The notes under the pieces: generated by a model
Seen by the model: only the letters and a program-made list of their open reading frames with translations
Told to the model about the DNA's origin: nothing
The model's database searches: none
Made by a program: the position numbers and the translations under genes
In this document: one piece after another, positions 22,295 through 33,986 of the stretch
How positions within the stretch are numbered: the first letter of the stretch is position 1
How the letters are laid out: each line of letters opens with the position of its first letter
Assembly (NCBI GenBank): GCA_030407085.1
Contig: CM059584.1
Location: forward strand, 93,698,001-93,762,000
Source of the DNA: Trichopria drosophilae
Lineage: Eukaryota > Arthropoda > Insecta > Hymenoptera > Diapriidae
Length of the DNA: 64,000 nt
Direction of reading: 5' to 3'

Positions 22295-24382
22295 TTACAG
22301 TTTTTCATCGTACATGGTACTAGCGTGTTTTTTTATTAAAGCCTCATCAAAACACATCTCAAAACTTCGTTTACCGCTTTCTGAAATTAGTGCCTTTGTC
22401 AATAAAATAGCAAATAAAACAGAAGTGCTAAGTCGGTTTCTCAATCGTGTTTTATTCAGATTTATTTCAGAAAATATCCTTTCCACGGCAGCAGTAGAAT
22501 GGGGTAAACAAAGTAGCGTATTTACAAAAGATGATAAAAGTGGGAATTTTTTAGTATTATCTCCGCGTTTCATATTATTAATCATTTCCCAAAAATCATG
22601 CAGAGAGTGGGATACATCAGCAGGAAAATCCCAGTTTTTAAGCTGTCGCCATTCATTGTCTATTTCATTTAATTTGGTCTCATCTACCAAATTAGGGAAA
22701 TATGATGCCAGTATCGAAATTGAAGGAGCGGTCTCGCCATTGATTATCGTTTTGGGATCAAGGATGGATAATTCTTTCATAACTTTAACTGAATGATCTT
22801 TAAAATTAAAACGTTTTGTTATCTGTTTGCATGTTTCAATATAAAATTGCAGGCATCTTTGTTTGAAATTTAAGAGATTAGCCGGAGTCAATCCATGCTT
22901 ATTGTTATGGATAGAAACCTGTAATTTCGCTCCTAGATACAGATCATCAATTTGAAGATAATTACGCGGGTTATAAAAATCAACGTCTTCCAATTTCACA
23001 TTCTTCAAATACTTAGGGCACATAAAGCAGTCATAAACAGATTTTAAAACCGAACAAACTTTTCTGTATAAAAGGCAAATTTTAGGTTTCTCAGATTGCA
23101 TTTCAACATTTAAATCGTTAAAGAAAGGTAAGACAAAATCTAAAAACTCAAGATACATTTTGATAGATGGTTCTTTTAAACGTGCTAATATCGTATCAGG
23201 TGCTAATAATTTGTCATCAAACACAACATTTGTAAAAAATAAAATTAAAGCATCGTACTGCTCAAGTAACCTTTTGACAACACTTGAAAATGATAACCAC
23301 CTTGTATCAGCAAGTTTTAAGATTTTGTGCGGTTTTATATTCAGATATTCTTGAATCTCCTTAAATTCAGTCAATCGTTTGTAACTATTTTTAAAATAGT
23401 TGTATATGTCACGAGCAATGTCTTCAACAACACGCGGTAATGTTTTACATGCATAGCTTGCACAAAGTGCAAATGAGTGACATATACACTTCATCACAAA
23501 TAAGTTCGGAACATCCTTTTTTAACAACACGGATAATGAATGATAAATTCCGAACATATTGCTGGCACCATCGGCGGCAAATCCTATTAAATTTTTTACA
23601 TATGGTATATTATACGTATTAAAATAATCGACAATTACAGTATATAACGCAGTTGCAGTCACATCTGACACTGCAGCTAAACCAATTATTTGACCGACAA
23701 CATTTTTTCCATTGTAAATTCTAATAACCAAAGATAAGTGTTTAGTCACGCTTACATCTGTTGATTCGTCTACTAATAATGAAAATTTGTGTTCTTTCAT
23801 TAGCGCTACTGATTTTTCGAACATATAAATTCCAGTAACATTTTCCACCATTTTTGAACACTTTGTTCTACCTAATTTTAAATTTTTAATAACTTTTGGA
23901 TCATCGTCAATACTTTGTATCAAGTTTACTAGGTCATCAGAAAGGCTAAGGGGCAAATTATGTTCTACAATAAAACTTAATATTTTTAATTCTGCTACTT
24001 TTGTTTTTTTATCAAGGGATGTTACTTCACGGAACTGTGATGTGATAGAGCTTTGGCCACGAATTTCTTTTGATTTTATGCTATGATTCATTGTAGAAAG
24101 ATGAGTCCTTACACTCGCTATACCTCCTGCTGTACTATAATTTTTTTGGCAAACTTTGCAGTAAAAAAACTTATTGCCTTTATCGCTCCGAGAAATCCAA
24201 GATTTAAAGTCGTCTTGTGTCCCCCAACAATCAGCATATTTTTGCTCGTATCTTTTCCGTTTTTTTGGATTTAATTTTCTTTTTTTCTGCGATTCATTTG
24301 ACGAAGAGCTACTCTCTTCGCAAGTAGCATCCATTTCTCGCATCAATATATCTAACAAATATTGACAGTTTTGATTGTCCAA
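22295..24382 (-). CDS. hAT transposase, BED zinc finger, 695 aa, intact
   Basis: Single-exon transposase expected to cut the element out and insert it with an 8-bp duplication, acting in the nucleus. Visible in order: an acidic/serine-rich N-terminus and a lysine-rich KKRKLNPKKRKRYEQKYAD stretch that could serve as a nuclear signal (about 33-51); a BED-type zinc finger with C75, C78, H94 and H100; an RNase H-fold core with D205 in LLVDESTDVS and D271 in FAADGASNMFG; the KLADTRWLSF motif; and the C-terminal dimerisation block with E634 in STAAVERIFSEIN. The D-D-E residues, the BED cysteines and histidines, and the C-terminal block are all present with no stop or frameshift. The start at 24382 gives the full N-terminus. 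The length is normal for a hAT transposase. Activity is inferred, not shown. Confidence 0.92.
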   Translation of the reverse strand: MDNQNCQYLLDILMREMDATCEESSSSSNESQKKRKLNPKKRKRYEQKYADCWGTQDDFKSWISRSDKGNKFFYCKVCQKNYSTAGGIASVRTHLSTMNHSIKSKEIRGQSSITSQFREVTSLDKKTKVAELKILSFIVEHNLPLSLSDDLVNLIQSIDDDPKVIKNLKLGRTKCSKMVENVTGIYMFEKSVALMKEHKFSLLVDESTDVSVTKHLSLVIRIYNGKNVVGQIIGLAAVSDVTATALYTVIVDYFNTYNIPYVKNLIGFAADGASNMFGIYHSLSVLLKKDVPNLFVMKCICHSFALCASYACKTLPRVVEDIARDIYNYFKNSYKRLTEFKEIQEYLNIKPHKILKLADTRWLSFSSVVKRLLEQYDALILFFTNVVFDDKLLAPDTILARLKEPSIKMYLEFLDFVLPFFNDLNVEMQSEKPKICLLYRKVCSVLKSVYDCFMCPKYLKNVKLEDVDFYNPRNYLQIDDLYLGAKLQVSIHNNKHGLTPANLLNFKQRCLQFYIETCKQITKRFNFKDHSVKVMKELSILDPKTIINGETAPSISILASYFPNLVDETKLNEIDNEWRQLKNWDFPADVSHSLHDFWEMINNMKRGDNTKKFPLLSSFVNTLLCLPHSTAAVERIFSEINLNKTRLRNRLSTSVLFAILLTKALISESGKRSFEMCFDEALIKKHASTMYDEKL

Positions 24383-24416
24383 TATATAATATTATGCCCA
24401 CATTCAAGTGAGACAT

Positions 24417-24430
24417 ATATATATATATAT

Positions 24431-24487
<57 letters not shown>
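24417..24487. repeat. (TA)n-(AG)n microsatellite
   Basis: A TA run (about 24417-24433) passes into an AG run (24435-24487), just upstream of the intact hAT transposase start at 24382 on the minus strand. It could influence promoter structure, but that is speculation. Confidence 0.85.
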
Positions 24488-25432
24488 TCCACATCGTTTT
24501 TGAGAGAGATAGAAACAATTTGAGAGAGTTCCTTATGTCAATGTGAGGTTATGGTCATCGACGCTCAATAGATATATATTGATGACCTTAAAAATATCGA
24601 AAGAACAGACGCTTCATTAAACATACAAAACAAGAATAAAAAAAAAACTTTTGTGATTCTATAGTCAATTCTAAAGTAAATATTTTTTTTAAATATTTCA
24701 TTTCACTTTCATCGATATGTATCTAAACATTAAAATTCGTTAAAAACTATAAATATCTACTTACAGCTTCGTTAAAGTTTGTAGATATTTTCGCGTCTTT
24801 AAGATCTGATGTATATATTACATAACCGAAATTGGACTCATGTTGTATCAAACGATCAAAGATAAAATGCATAGATAAAATAGATACCTACATACGCATA
24901 CATATGAATATCGATACTTTCGAGTTTCCCGATTTTCGATTCGCTAGATAAGGGCGCATTCACATGGATGCGTATTCGGAAAGTATATGTACCAACCTGA
25001 CACTTTTCATTCGTATGAACGTGACATTTTCAATTTGTAAAAAACTCTGTAAAAATCTGTAAAGTGTCATGAATTTCTGTGTATTTTTTTACAGATTCTG
25101 TGTCTCTGGAAAGTGGTCAAAAAATCTGTAAATATACAGATTAATCTGTGTATCTGGCAACCCTGGCCGTAGGCCCATTATGCAACGACAGGCAGCGCTG
25201 CGGCTGCAACGTGAAACTTGAGTCGGGCAGCTTTGAGTACACTCGGTGTGCCCGCAGTGTAGTCGCCCAAATAAGTTCTGTAACTATGAATTGGGAGTGA
25301 AATCGCCTAAATGCGACATCGAAAAATAACAAATCGCCTATATGGCGACAGTCGCCTCGGAGCAATTTTGTGTCGCAAACTGGCTTTAGAAGTCGCCTAA
25401 AAGGCGACAAATCGCCTAATCTGGCAACCCTG

Positions 25433-26990
25433 GTGTCAGGTGTCGCCAGAAAGTCTTTTGCCATGCGGCTCAAACGTGGATATTTATTTTCGTGGCATTT
25501 CCACCGTAACAGAATATTCTGTTGCTCTTCAGCACACGGTGAAGTTAAATATGTCTCCAATTCGTATTTCCAGTCATCAACACTACTACGACTCTTTTTC
25601 GATTGAAATATAACACTGAAATCAATGTATTCGTCACCGTCTTCAGGTTATTGCCTGGCTATTTCATCTTCAAAAATTGCATCCTGTCTGATAGACGTAC
25701 AATATTTTGATTTAAATATTGTTTCGAACCGCTTGGCTGTTTCAGTTCCCATGCAATTCCCCCATGATGTTGATTTAAACGTAAGGAGTTTTTGACGCGG
25801 ATCCAAAATAACAACTACACAATACATCCAATTACACAAATTGTAATGCTTGAGCAATTTCTCACGTGCTATTAATATCGCATCAGTTATTTGCATTTCG
25901 GCCGATGTCTGTTGTTTTTTATTGCTACGTTTAGCATCAATGTTTTCAATTTTATCTACTAGCATATTAAATCCAACTAATACCGTAGGTAAGGTGACGG
26001 AATTCTCTCCCAAAAATAATGTTGTTAATTTTTTAAAATGTAATATTTTAGTTACTTTAGAGATCAGTGTCCATTCTAAATCACAAATCCTAAATGATGT
26101 CAATACATTATTGTTATCACAGAGTAAATTAACACCCTGACGCATGGATAAGGCATTAACCGTCAAGTCATATGACGAATTCCATCTCGTTCATACATCA
26201 ATATGTGTTGACAGCATTTGAACATTAACCGTCTCACAACAGGATCTTAATTTCGTTGAGAGCTGCTCAGAAAATTTTTTTTTTTTTTCAGAAGACATGG
26301 AAGTTCACTGATGACGAATCAACATATTCCATTACATCAGTCTCTTCACATTCCGATTCCTCGATTTCCTCTTTATTATCAGCCATTAAAACTTTCATTA
26401 AATCCAGAGCTGCAAGGTTTAATATATACCCAAAACACCTATATTGCTTATTCTTATGATCAAAAACATCAATATCGTCCACTTCAGACTTTATTAATAA
26501 GCTCAGTTCTGCGAGGAAACTTGTATTTGCAGATGCGTTGTCAACTGTTAATCCTTGAACTTTTTTCAACAGGACACTATTATGCAATATATTGTAAAAC
26601 ACATGAGCTATGTCGTAACCCGTATGTCTACCATTTGCAGGGAGAAAATCTACTACTAAGGAATGTAAATTCCATTCACTATTAATGAAATGCTCTGTTA
26701 TGCCATAGAATTTATTCGCGATCGATGTCCAGCCGTCAATAGTGAATGAAATCTTTTATTCATTACGTAGAAGAATCTTCAGCACAGATAATTATCATTT
26801 TTTCGAAACGCTGCAGACACTTAGACCTTAATGCCGTTCTTTTAGGGATTTTTGCATTTTATTTATAAACTGAAACAATGCTTGGGTTTCTTCATCTTCA
26901 AAGAAATTAAAATTCAAATACTTCTTTGCTACCCAATAAATTAACATCTCGTCCAGTTTCTCTTGAGTGAAGGGAGCCTGTGCACGACAT
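25433..26990 (-). pseudogene. Ac-like hAT transposase, main body (broken)
   Basis: Remains of an older hAT transposase on the minus strand, continued at 10703-10864. Readable stretches include FFEDEETQALFQF (about 26900), SFTIDGWTSIANKFYGITEHF (about 26740, core first aspartate), LTVDNASANTSF (about 26550), FGYILNLAALDLMKVL (about 26430), TRWNSSYDL (about 26180), YCVVVILDPRQKL (about 25810) and MAKDFLATPDT just before the split. Several stops and frameshifts occur, for example near 26287, 26195 and 25645. An acidic insertion (NKEEIEESECEETD) replaces the spacer after VLMAD. The family looks like Ac-type hATs with the conserved LDPR and hATC motifs. The 5' end and zinc finger were not found. 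Confidence 0.82.
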
Positions 26991-28064
26991 GCAGAAGTTA
27001 TATATAAATATAAATATATATTATTATATATAGCAAACCAAATGAATTTAATCTAGTTTGAAGAAAATTTAACATTAAAAATTGTGTTCTATGCTATTTT
27101 TTAAATTAAATTACTAACAATGAGTCAATAGATATGTCGAAATTTGTATCAAAATTTCAGAATATATTTTGAACATTTAAAAAAACATAATAAAGAGTGT
27201 ATATATTCGATGGTACTAACATTTTGATATACTGTTCTTTAAATATATACAATAGAATGTAATATAGAAAAATTAATTTCATTTTCAAAGCTAGGAATAG
27301 GTTATTTAAAAAAAATCTCTGTAAATCTGTTATTAAATGTGTTTAACTTGTTTTCGATGTGTTTCAGTATTAAATGAAAATCTTATCCTGAATTCTTCAG
27401 AATGGACATTTTGCAAATGTCGTTTAAGACCCGAAGTATTTCCATTCTTCATTTTTATTATTTTTTCTCCGGTGAAAATTTTACATTTTCCCTTTTATCA
27501 CCCGCTTCATTCGTTGATATTGAATATATATCAAAATACATTGACGTTAAAGGACTTCTGCTTGATTGGCTAGATAAAACGGATTTCAGTTTCGTTATGA
27601 AAATGATAAAATCTTAATATAAACATGAATCGCATATTCCGGTAGAAATATCCACACCTTTTTTAAGAATGTGAAAAGTGCCAAATCCACCATCTACAAA
27701 TATACAGAAAGAACGTTTACATACCCTGATCAAGAAATTTGTAATGTGATGTAAATGGTTACTTGGAACTATCCAACGAAATACTTACTGCGAATACAAA
27801 TTTTTTTTAGTGAGTGTATTACGGGTATTTTCTGTTATTGAGTCAATGAACATACACACTACTATATTCATAGGCAATACATCACCAACATTGTTAGATT
27901 ATAAGATGACTTTGAACTTTGTATCTGTTAACCGAACTTCCAAACGCGAATTAAAAACAAGTATACTGCCTGTTTTTGTTAATGCAGTGTATTTTAAAAT
28001 CAATCTACACTACACTGACAGAAAATATATGTATTTATATACATATCTATTTATATATATTTAT
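26991..28064. other. AT-rich DNA, no gene called
   Basis: Very AT-rich with scattered short frames and no recognised motif. It probably includes the unrecognised 5' part of the Ac-like hAT and, at its right end, the TTTATATATATTTAT target copy (28050-28064) of the following LINE. Confidence 0.4.
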
Positions 28065-31000
28065 ATATAATATTATTTTTCTTCTAATTAAATCATTTCC
28101 GATTTCTTTAATTCAAGGTTCGTTCTATTTCCCGCCAAATTCTGATCTCACTTCGTTGCTTTCTTCGCTCCAGCTTGTTCTTGATTCCTTTTCGGTTAAA
28201 TTTCCTGATAGTATGATTATTTTGGGAGGAGACTTTAATTCATGGACCGGTGACCTCGACTACGAATGCGACTTCCCGAATTTATTCGAGGAGACCCAAT
28301 TTGTACCTGCGAGGCGAACTCGCGATAGCCGTTATAATGTTCGCGGTAAATGTTTATACAGCTTTATGTTCGATAACAACTTCGTGTTACTTAACGGTCG
28401 TTCGCTTAGTGATTCACCCGCGCAATTCACGTTTTTGGATGTCAAGGGGCGTAGCATTGTCGATTTGGTCTGGGTCTCAGCAAATCATTTATATTTGGTG
28501 AACGACTTTTTTATAGGCCCTGAGAGTGGAGGCTCAGACCATTTTCCGGCAGTCGCCACGTTGTCCCTTACATGTATAAATCCTCCGCCTATGTCTCATG
28601 TTTCGTCTAACGTAGCACCGAGGTACATAGTGTCGTGGTCCCCTGAAGGGGAGGCAAAACTCGTCAAGCGTTTACGCGAAGTCAACCCATATGCACTTTT
28701 TTTAAATCACGCAACGCAAACTCCGTCTCTCGATACTTTTTGCTCGGGTTTACTCAGCCTTCTCGTGCAGGAAGGCCTAGTAAAATTGTCCACTTACTCC
28801 GGCGGGAAAAGTAACTCATTGAGCTCTATACCTCGATGGTACGATGAGTCCTGTAAGGTCGCCAGAAAAGCTATGAACAGAGCCCTGCATCTCGTTTGGC
28901 CGAATAACTACGAGATTTCCTATGAGCACTCTTACCTCGCTGCCAAGAAGAAGTTTAAACTCGCAACGGTTGTGGCAAAAAAACTATATGCCTCGCGTAC
29001 AGCTGATGCCTTTGCTGGGGTGAGGGACGCCAAGGGTTTCTGGTCCGAGGTTCGGAGACACAGGCGGGCTCCTTTAGGTAGTTCGCCTGTGCCCTTGGAG
29101 GCCTGGTCCGGGCACCTGGAGCTCCTCTACCCTCCAAGGCTATCATTGCCACTAACATTCTATGGAGCTCTAGACAACGACCTTGACGGCCCAATTCTGC
29201 CGCAGGAGCTGAGGGAGAGCATGAAGAGATTAAAATCCGGTAAAGCTGTAGGTCCTGACGGTATTCCGGCAGAATCGTGGAAGCTACTCACGGGCGAGTG
29301 GTTCTCCTATGTTTTGGAGTTATTCAATTCAATTTTAACCAACGAACTGCCTCCTGAGGGGTGGATGGTAGCTAATCTCTTCATGCTCTTCAAGAAGGGC
29401 AACCGAACCGACCCAGAGAATTATCGTGCGATCGCCATAACCAATGCGTTCACGAAATTGTTCACGCAGGTGCTTATGGTGAGACTCGAAAACTGGCTTT
29501 CCCAGCGTGACATACTCCCCGATGAACAAGCGGGTTTTAGAAGGGGACGCTCTGCGGAGGACAACATTTTCATATTAAATGCAGCTGTCCAGATCCAGCT
29601 CAGGAAAAAAGCCTCTAAGTGTTACGTCCTTTTTGTGGACTTCCGCAGGGCGTTCGATTCTATACCCCATGCAAAACTCTGGCACAAGTTATATAGCATT
29701 GGGATTAGTGCCAAAATGGTTAGGGTGCTTAAGGCCTTCTATGACTCAGCTGAATCTTCTATCGTGTGCCCATCTGGCTCTACGGATCGAGTTAGGGTGA
29801 CCGAGGGGGTTCTTCAGGGAGAAATCTTGAGCCCTCTGCTCTTTATTTTATATATCTCCGACATCGTAACATACTGTCGGGGCCTAGGCTTGAGGGGCAT
29901 TGACTTCACAACTACGCTCGACCTCATGATGCTCCTCTTCGCCGATGACTTGGCGATTTTCGCTTATTCACCTGCTGACTTAAGAGCTAAACTTAGGGCG
30001 CTCGAGTCTTATTGTAGCCTTAATGGCCTAGTTGTAAACATCGCTAAGACAAAAATCGTTGTGTTCAGAAGAGGTGGTCCTCTTGACGCCTCTTCAAGAA
30101 ATTTTTATTATAGCAATCAGCAGGTGGAAGTTGCGACCACTTACCCATATCTAGGTACAATCGTCTCCTCATCGGCGAGTGGATTGAAGGCAACTGAAAA
30201 TGCTATAGCCAAGACTCGCCAAGCTACGGCGTCTATCTTGGCTATAATGGCTTCAGCTGGATGTGATTCAACCAGTGCTGCCCTCAAGCTTTATGGGGCC
30301 TCCATATTATCTACCCTGCTGTATGCTGCTCCCTGTTGGGCCCTCGGCCATCTTCACTCTTTAGAATCGGTACAGGTTGACTTTTTTAAGAAATGGCTTA
30401 AGCTCCCTAAATCGACGCCGCCTTATCTTCTGCGTCTGGAATTGGGGCTCTATCCAATATCCGTCGAAATAGTGCGTAGAGCGTTAAATTTAGTACTAAA
30501 GTATTTGCGTCAACCAACAAATAGCTTGGCGCGCGCGGGGCTAGTCAGGCTGCATGAGCTCAGCTCTGGTGGGACGACAGATATGGTAATGAACTGGCTT
30601 GTGCAGCTGAGGTCGGTCCTGGGCTCGCCGAGCTGTGATGGTCTATGGGAGGATTTCTCGGCAACTAACTGGGAGTCTAGTATAACGTCAACCTGCGAAA
30701 CCTTTGCCATTCTTCAGCGTAACCGCGACCTTCAGCGCTATTTCTTATCGGAATCGATCCAGTTCCCAATATTTAGGCAATATTCCGACGGACTGGCTAC
30801 TCTGGCTCCTGAACGCTGCCAGCTTTCCCATTTGCGCCTAAAAATACAGATGAGAACGGCCACTATATTCTCGCGTTCGCTCTGCGTCGGTAGTACTCAC
30901 TATGCCTACAACCCGAATGAGCCGTGTTCGATATGCAATACGGGTGAAAGGGAGACATTAACTCACATCCTGTGGGACTGTCCCCTTTCTGCCCCCTCAA

Positions 31001-31701
31001 GATCTAGACTCCGTCGTAACAGCATAATGATCAACTGTTCCGACGAGAATGTAATGGCCGTTCTGATCCATTCTGCAGACCCTCGTGCGCTGAAGGTCCT
31101 TTTTGGTTTCGTCAGCGCGTGCTTTGCCAGGAGACAATTTGTAATGGACTTCTAGGTTGGCCTGCGAATTTGCGGTTGCTGCCGGGCAGTGCGTTTAAAG
31201 CAAAATAATTTTATATCTGTAAAAAAGTTTCATATGGTATCAGCGAACATTGAAAGTGTTGTTTATGAAAGAAAAGTCGTGTTTTATGAGCTGTATCCTT
31301 TATCCGTATTCTATAAAGGTTCAAAGTCATTATCGGTATATGTAAGAGTTGTATGTTAATGTAATGTTGTTTGGCGACACAAATGTAGATATCGCGTTAA
31401 TGAAATGTCAATTCTTCGTTCGGTCTTTATTAAAGTGCCTAGTTTTGTGTCCCTGTCGTTATATGCCGATAACTGTATAGTGCGTTCCGTTAGTAATTAA
31501 GAGCGTGTTTACATACATATATATATATTTACTTCTTTATTGTATTTTGTTTTCTCTTTTTATGTGTATCGTACCGGAAGCGTGAATGTAGCGTACCTGT
31601 TTCTGTATATATTGAGCAACAGTGCACTCTACCCTCAAGAAATTTCTTTATATTTCAAATACGGGTTAATAAACTTATACTACTACTACTATATATATTT
31701 A
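28065..31701 (+). mobile_element. 5'-truncated LINE with long open ORF2
   Basis: The insertion is flanked by TTTATATATATTTAT at 28050-28064 and 31702-31716, a 15-bp match compatible with a target duplication although low-complexity. The 3' UTR (31156-31700) contains AATAAA (about 31668) and ends in a short (TAC)n tail. GC content is clearly higher than in the surroundings. The 5' part of the endonuclease and any ORF1 are missing. Confidence 0.75.
28100..31155 (+). CDS. LINE ORF2: endonuclease (partial) and reverse transcriptase
   Basis: An uninterrupted frame of about 1000 codons; the in-frame ATG at 27976 lies in flanking DNA and is unlikely to be the true start. In order: the AP-endonuclease second half with GGDFNSW (about 28222) and GSDHFPAVATL (about 28530); a linker with WYDESCKVARKAM (about 28840); RT motifs SGKAVGPDGIPAESWK (about 29240), AGFRRGRSAEDN (about 29530), VLFVDFRRAFDSIP (about 29625), GVLQGEILSPLLF (about 29810) and the catalytic LLFADDLAIF (GCCGATGAC at 29941); YPYLGTIVSS; and a C-terminal CCHC-like CSICNTGERETLTHILWDC (about 30920). 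The clade is uncertain: a thumb ending in YPYLG, no RNase H, and a C-terminal zinc motif fit several I/Jockey-supergroup clades. The absence of stops over 3 kb suggests a young copy. It cannot act alone without the missing endonuclease start. Confidence 0.88.
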
Positions 31702-31716
31702 TTTATATATATTTAT

Positions 31717-33018
31717 TTATTTAATCATTCCTTTTTCTGAGTGACAAAATGGTGGCAAAGGTTTAAAATATTTATTTTTAGGTATAACACTTATAATTTA
31801 TTATTTAGAATTATGCTTCGATTGATGATATCGAAAGTAAATTTTAAAAGCAAAAGGATATACATGAAAATGTTCTGCAATAATCTGCACTCACTTAGTG
31901 AGTAGCAGTAGCACGTACTACAATGTTTAATTAATTATCTTTGATTTACGAATTCCTCAATTATTTTGAAAAGCAAATAATATTCTTAAAAAATTTTAAA
32001 TTAGTTTAACCGATTATAGGGTTGTATAAGGAAATAAAAATCGCAAAAATTCCAAAACGTTTATGCAAATTTGCGTAATTTTTTAAGAAAAGTTTTTCTT
32101 GTATGCAGATCTTAAAGTTCATAAAATATATACATGATATCAAATCAAATAAACTTATAAAATATGACTTTTCATTTCGACCCAGATAGACAATATTATT
32201 TTAGTTCATGAAATTGAAACTAAGTATTAGAAATTTGCTTTTGAATGTTACGGATTTATGATCATCAAGAAATAAGAAATGTATTTAACCTAGATAGATA
32301 TGAAGTACTGAGCTATATTAATACCTAGATTTTTTTAACGCCGTCCTGAGAATTATTTTCATTCGGAGAATTATTATGATCATGTGATAATTCAAGATCC
32401 CTAGGTGCTGTACTTCCGGTTGCACGTTTCATGTTTTCCGAGCTTCAAAATATTAATTCGTACCCCAATAGTGGTTTAAAATCCTGACAGCCGGAAATCG
32501 TCATTTTGTTCTCGATCCTTTCTTGTCTTGTCAACGAAGCTATAGATACTCTAGACAAATTCTCTCTTGTGAAATTTGAAACAAGTCAAGACAAGATAAT
32601 GCAACAAACTTTATTGTTCTTAGCAAGACTTTTTTCTTGTCTTGTAAATTTCTTGTCTTGATTGACAAAACACGCCAACACTAATAGTAATATAATGGAA
32701 TATAAATATATAATATTATGCAAGGTGAATGTTGTAGCAAAAATCTCTGTTGTAATTTATTTTTTAATTTTTATTTTTAATATCACCCCTAAACATTAAC
32801 AAAATTTGAATGTTTTTATGATTTTGAAAAGAACCAGCACAATTGATATTTTCGGATGTGTGCTTATTATCAAACAAACGACATGTAATGGATAACGTTA
32901 TTTAACTTAACCGTTTTTCACCGGGGCTGATGTTAGATGAATCTCCCAGGAAAATATTTCTGAAGAAAGTTTTGAAAACTCTACACAAATGTACAAACGA
33001 AAAATAACAAATCTTCAG
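31717..33018. other. AT-rich DNA, no gene seen
   Basis: No coding texture. Around 32512-32660 the words CTTGTCTTG and its complement CAAGACAAG recur several times, giving imperfect inverted repeats that might mark a decayed element. Confidence 0.4.
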
Positions 33019-33430
33019 CTTCAGAAAACACGGATTCGTCATACTCGATCTGACCCAGGTGCTAACCGGGCACGGCTACTTCCGCAGCTACCTCCATCAA
33101 ATCCGCGTTTACGGAAACGCGGAGTGCCCGGTGTGCCCTGGTATGGACAAAGCCGTGTAAGACAGAATCTTCCATTGCCCACGGTTTGTAGAGGAGACCG
33201 CTACAGGAATTTGGAGAAAACCCACTAACACCGGATGAACTGGGAAGTGTCCTGCCTGCTCCTCTCTCAACCAGGATGGGACGCGTTGTTCCTGCTCGCC
33301 AAAATCTATCGTCGAGAAGATGAGTGTCAGCAGGAAGAACGAGGAGAGACGGATAGCATTAATATAGTAGCCACCTTGCCGGAAAGGTTTAATAGGATAG
33401 ATGGCCGAAAAAGGTTTTGCGTAATTTTCG
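33019..33430 (+). pseudogene. R1/LOA-type LINE, 3' fragment of ORF2
   Basis: Plus-strand reading contains LTQVLTGHGYFRSYLHQIRV, then ECPVCPGMDKAV, a TAA stop, and IFHCPRFVEE. This is the C-terminal zinc-knuckle region found after the RNase H or RT domain in R1/LOA-type LINEs (C-x2-C ... H-x4-C style). The frame then shifts, with LTPDELGSVLPAP readable. Only the tail of the element survives and no clear 3' terminus or target duplication is visible. Confidence 0.75.
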
Positions 33431-33986
33431 GGCATAATCGTCCTTTTACATTATTATTGTCGATTTCAAAAAGATAAAATAATCCCGTTTGATAGAGGTA
33501 CTGTTTGGTTCAATCCGAAAGAAGACGTATTTCAATTACGAAAATACATTGATAAATGACAGAATTATTACTTTCAGTTGCCCTGTATCAGTAAATGGTT
33601 ACGAATACACTTAAACAAATGCAACGAAAGCGCTACCCGATGACGAAAACGATTACCACTCAAATAGGGAGAAGATCATAACAACGTATGGAACAAAGAG
33701 CTATATTTTGGGAGTGCATTTCCGGTATCGATCGGTGAAACACGCTGTCAGATTTCGCTCCGTGTTTTTATGTATTATCGTGAGATGTCTTACAAGATAA
33801 CTGTTTTTATTTGAATCTGTGCTGTTGCAAGAAAGATCCTAGTCTTCAAGGAGCGGAGTGGCCAGCCACAGTTCACATGCGGCCAGCAAGAGTAGAATGG
33901 CCCTTGACTGCGACAAAATAGCTCGCGTATACGTGAACCACAAACCAAGCCTATTTCGGACTTCTTCTCGCTAATGAAGAGGGCTG
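33431..33986. other. Unassigned DNA between LINE fragments
   Basis: No recognisable coding motif. It may be the 3' UTR of the plus-strand LINE fragment to its left. The right edge carries the (ATT)n-type tail (AATAATAATAATAATT, about 33989-34004, complement strand) of the minus-strand LINE that follows. Confidence 0.4.

Larger units (their letters stand above)
20620..25165 (-). mobile_element. Complete hAT element, 4.5 kb
   Basis: Ends CAGGGTTGCCAGAC (left) and CAGGGTTGCCAGAT (right, complement), flanked by the exact 8-bp duplication GCCGTAGG (20612-20619, 25166-25173). Subterminal AAATCTGTA words recur at both ends (about 20670-20700; 25040-25150). It contains one uninterrupted transposase ORF on the minus strand. 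Its ends resemble those of the outer hAT, so the two belong to related families. Confidence 0.93.
10865..25432 (-). mobile_element. 14.6-kb hAT element with intron-containing transposase
   Basis: Both ends carry CAGGGTTGCCAGA-type hAT termini and are flanked by the exact 8-bp duplication GTGTCAGG (10857-10864 and 25433-25440), the hAT signature. Subterminal DNA is rich in TCGCCTAAA words: three 20-40-bp units at 10888-10973 and several on the other side at about 25260-25425. Such repeats are usual transposase-binding sites in hATs. The element's own gene runs 20416 to 15704 on the minus strand. Later insertions inside it include a hAT-type MITE, two TA-flanked inverted-repeat elements, two TTAA MITEs, a foldback and a complete second hAT, which explain much of its size. 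Confidence 0.9.

Noticed and set aside
22314..24365. Plus-strand frames opposite the intact hAT transposase
   Set aside because: Antisense shadows of a clear 695-aa gene.
24309..24518. Minus-strand SLSLSLS frame as a signal-peptide protein
   Set aside because: Product of the (AG)n/(TA)n repeat and overlap with the hAT start.
27976..28100. ATG at 27976 as true LINE start
   Set aside because: The first 40 codons are AT-rich flanking DNA and the endonuclease begins mid-domain, so the element is 5' truncated and the ATG is fortuitous.
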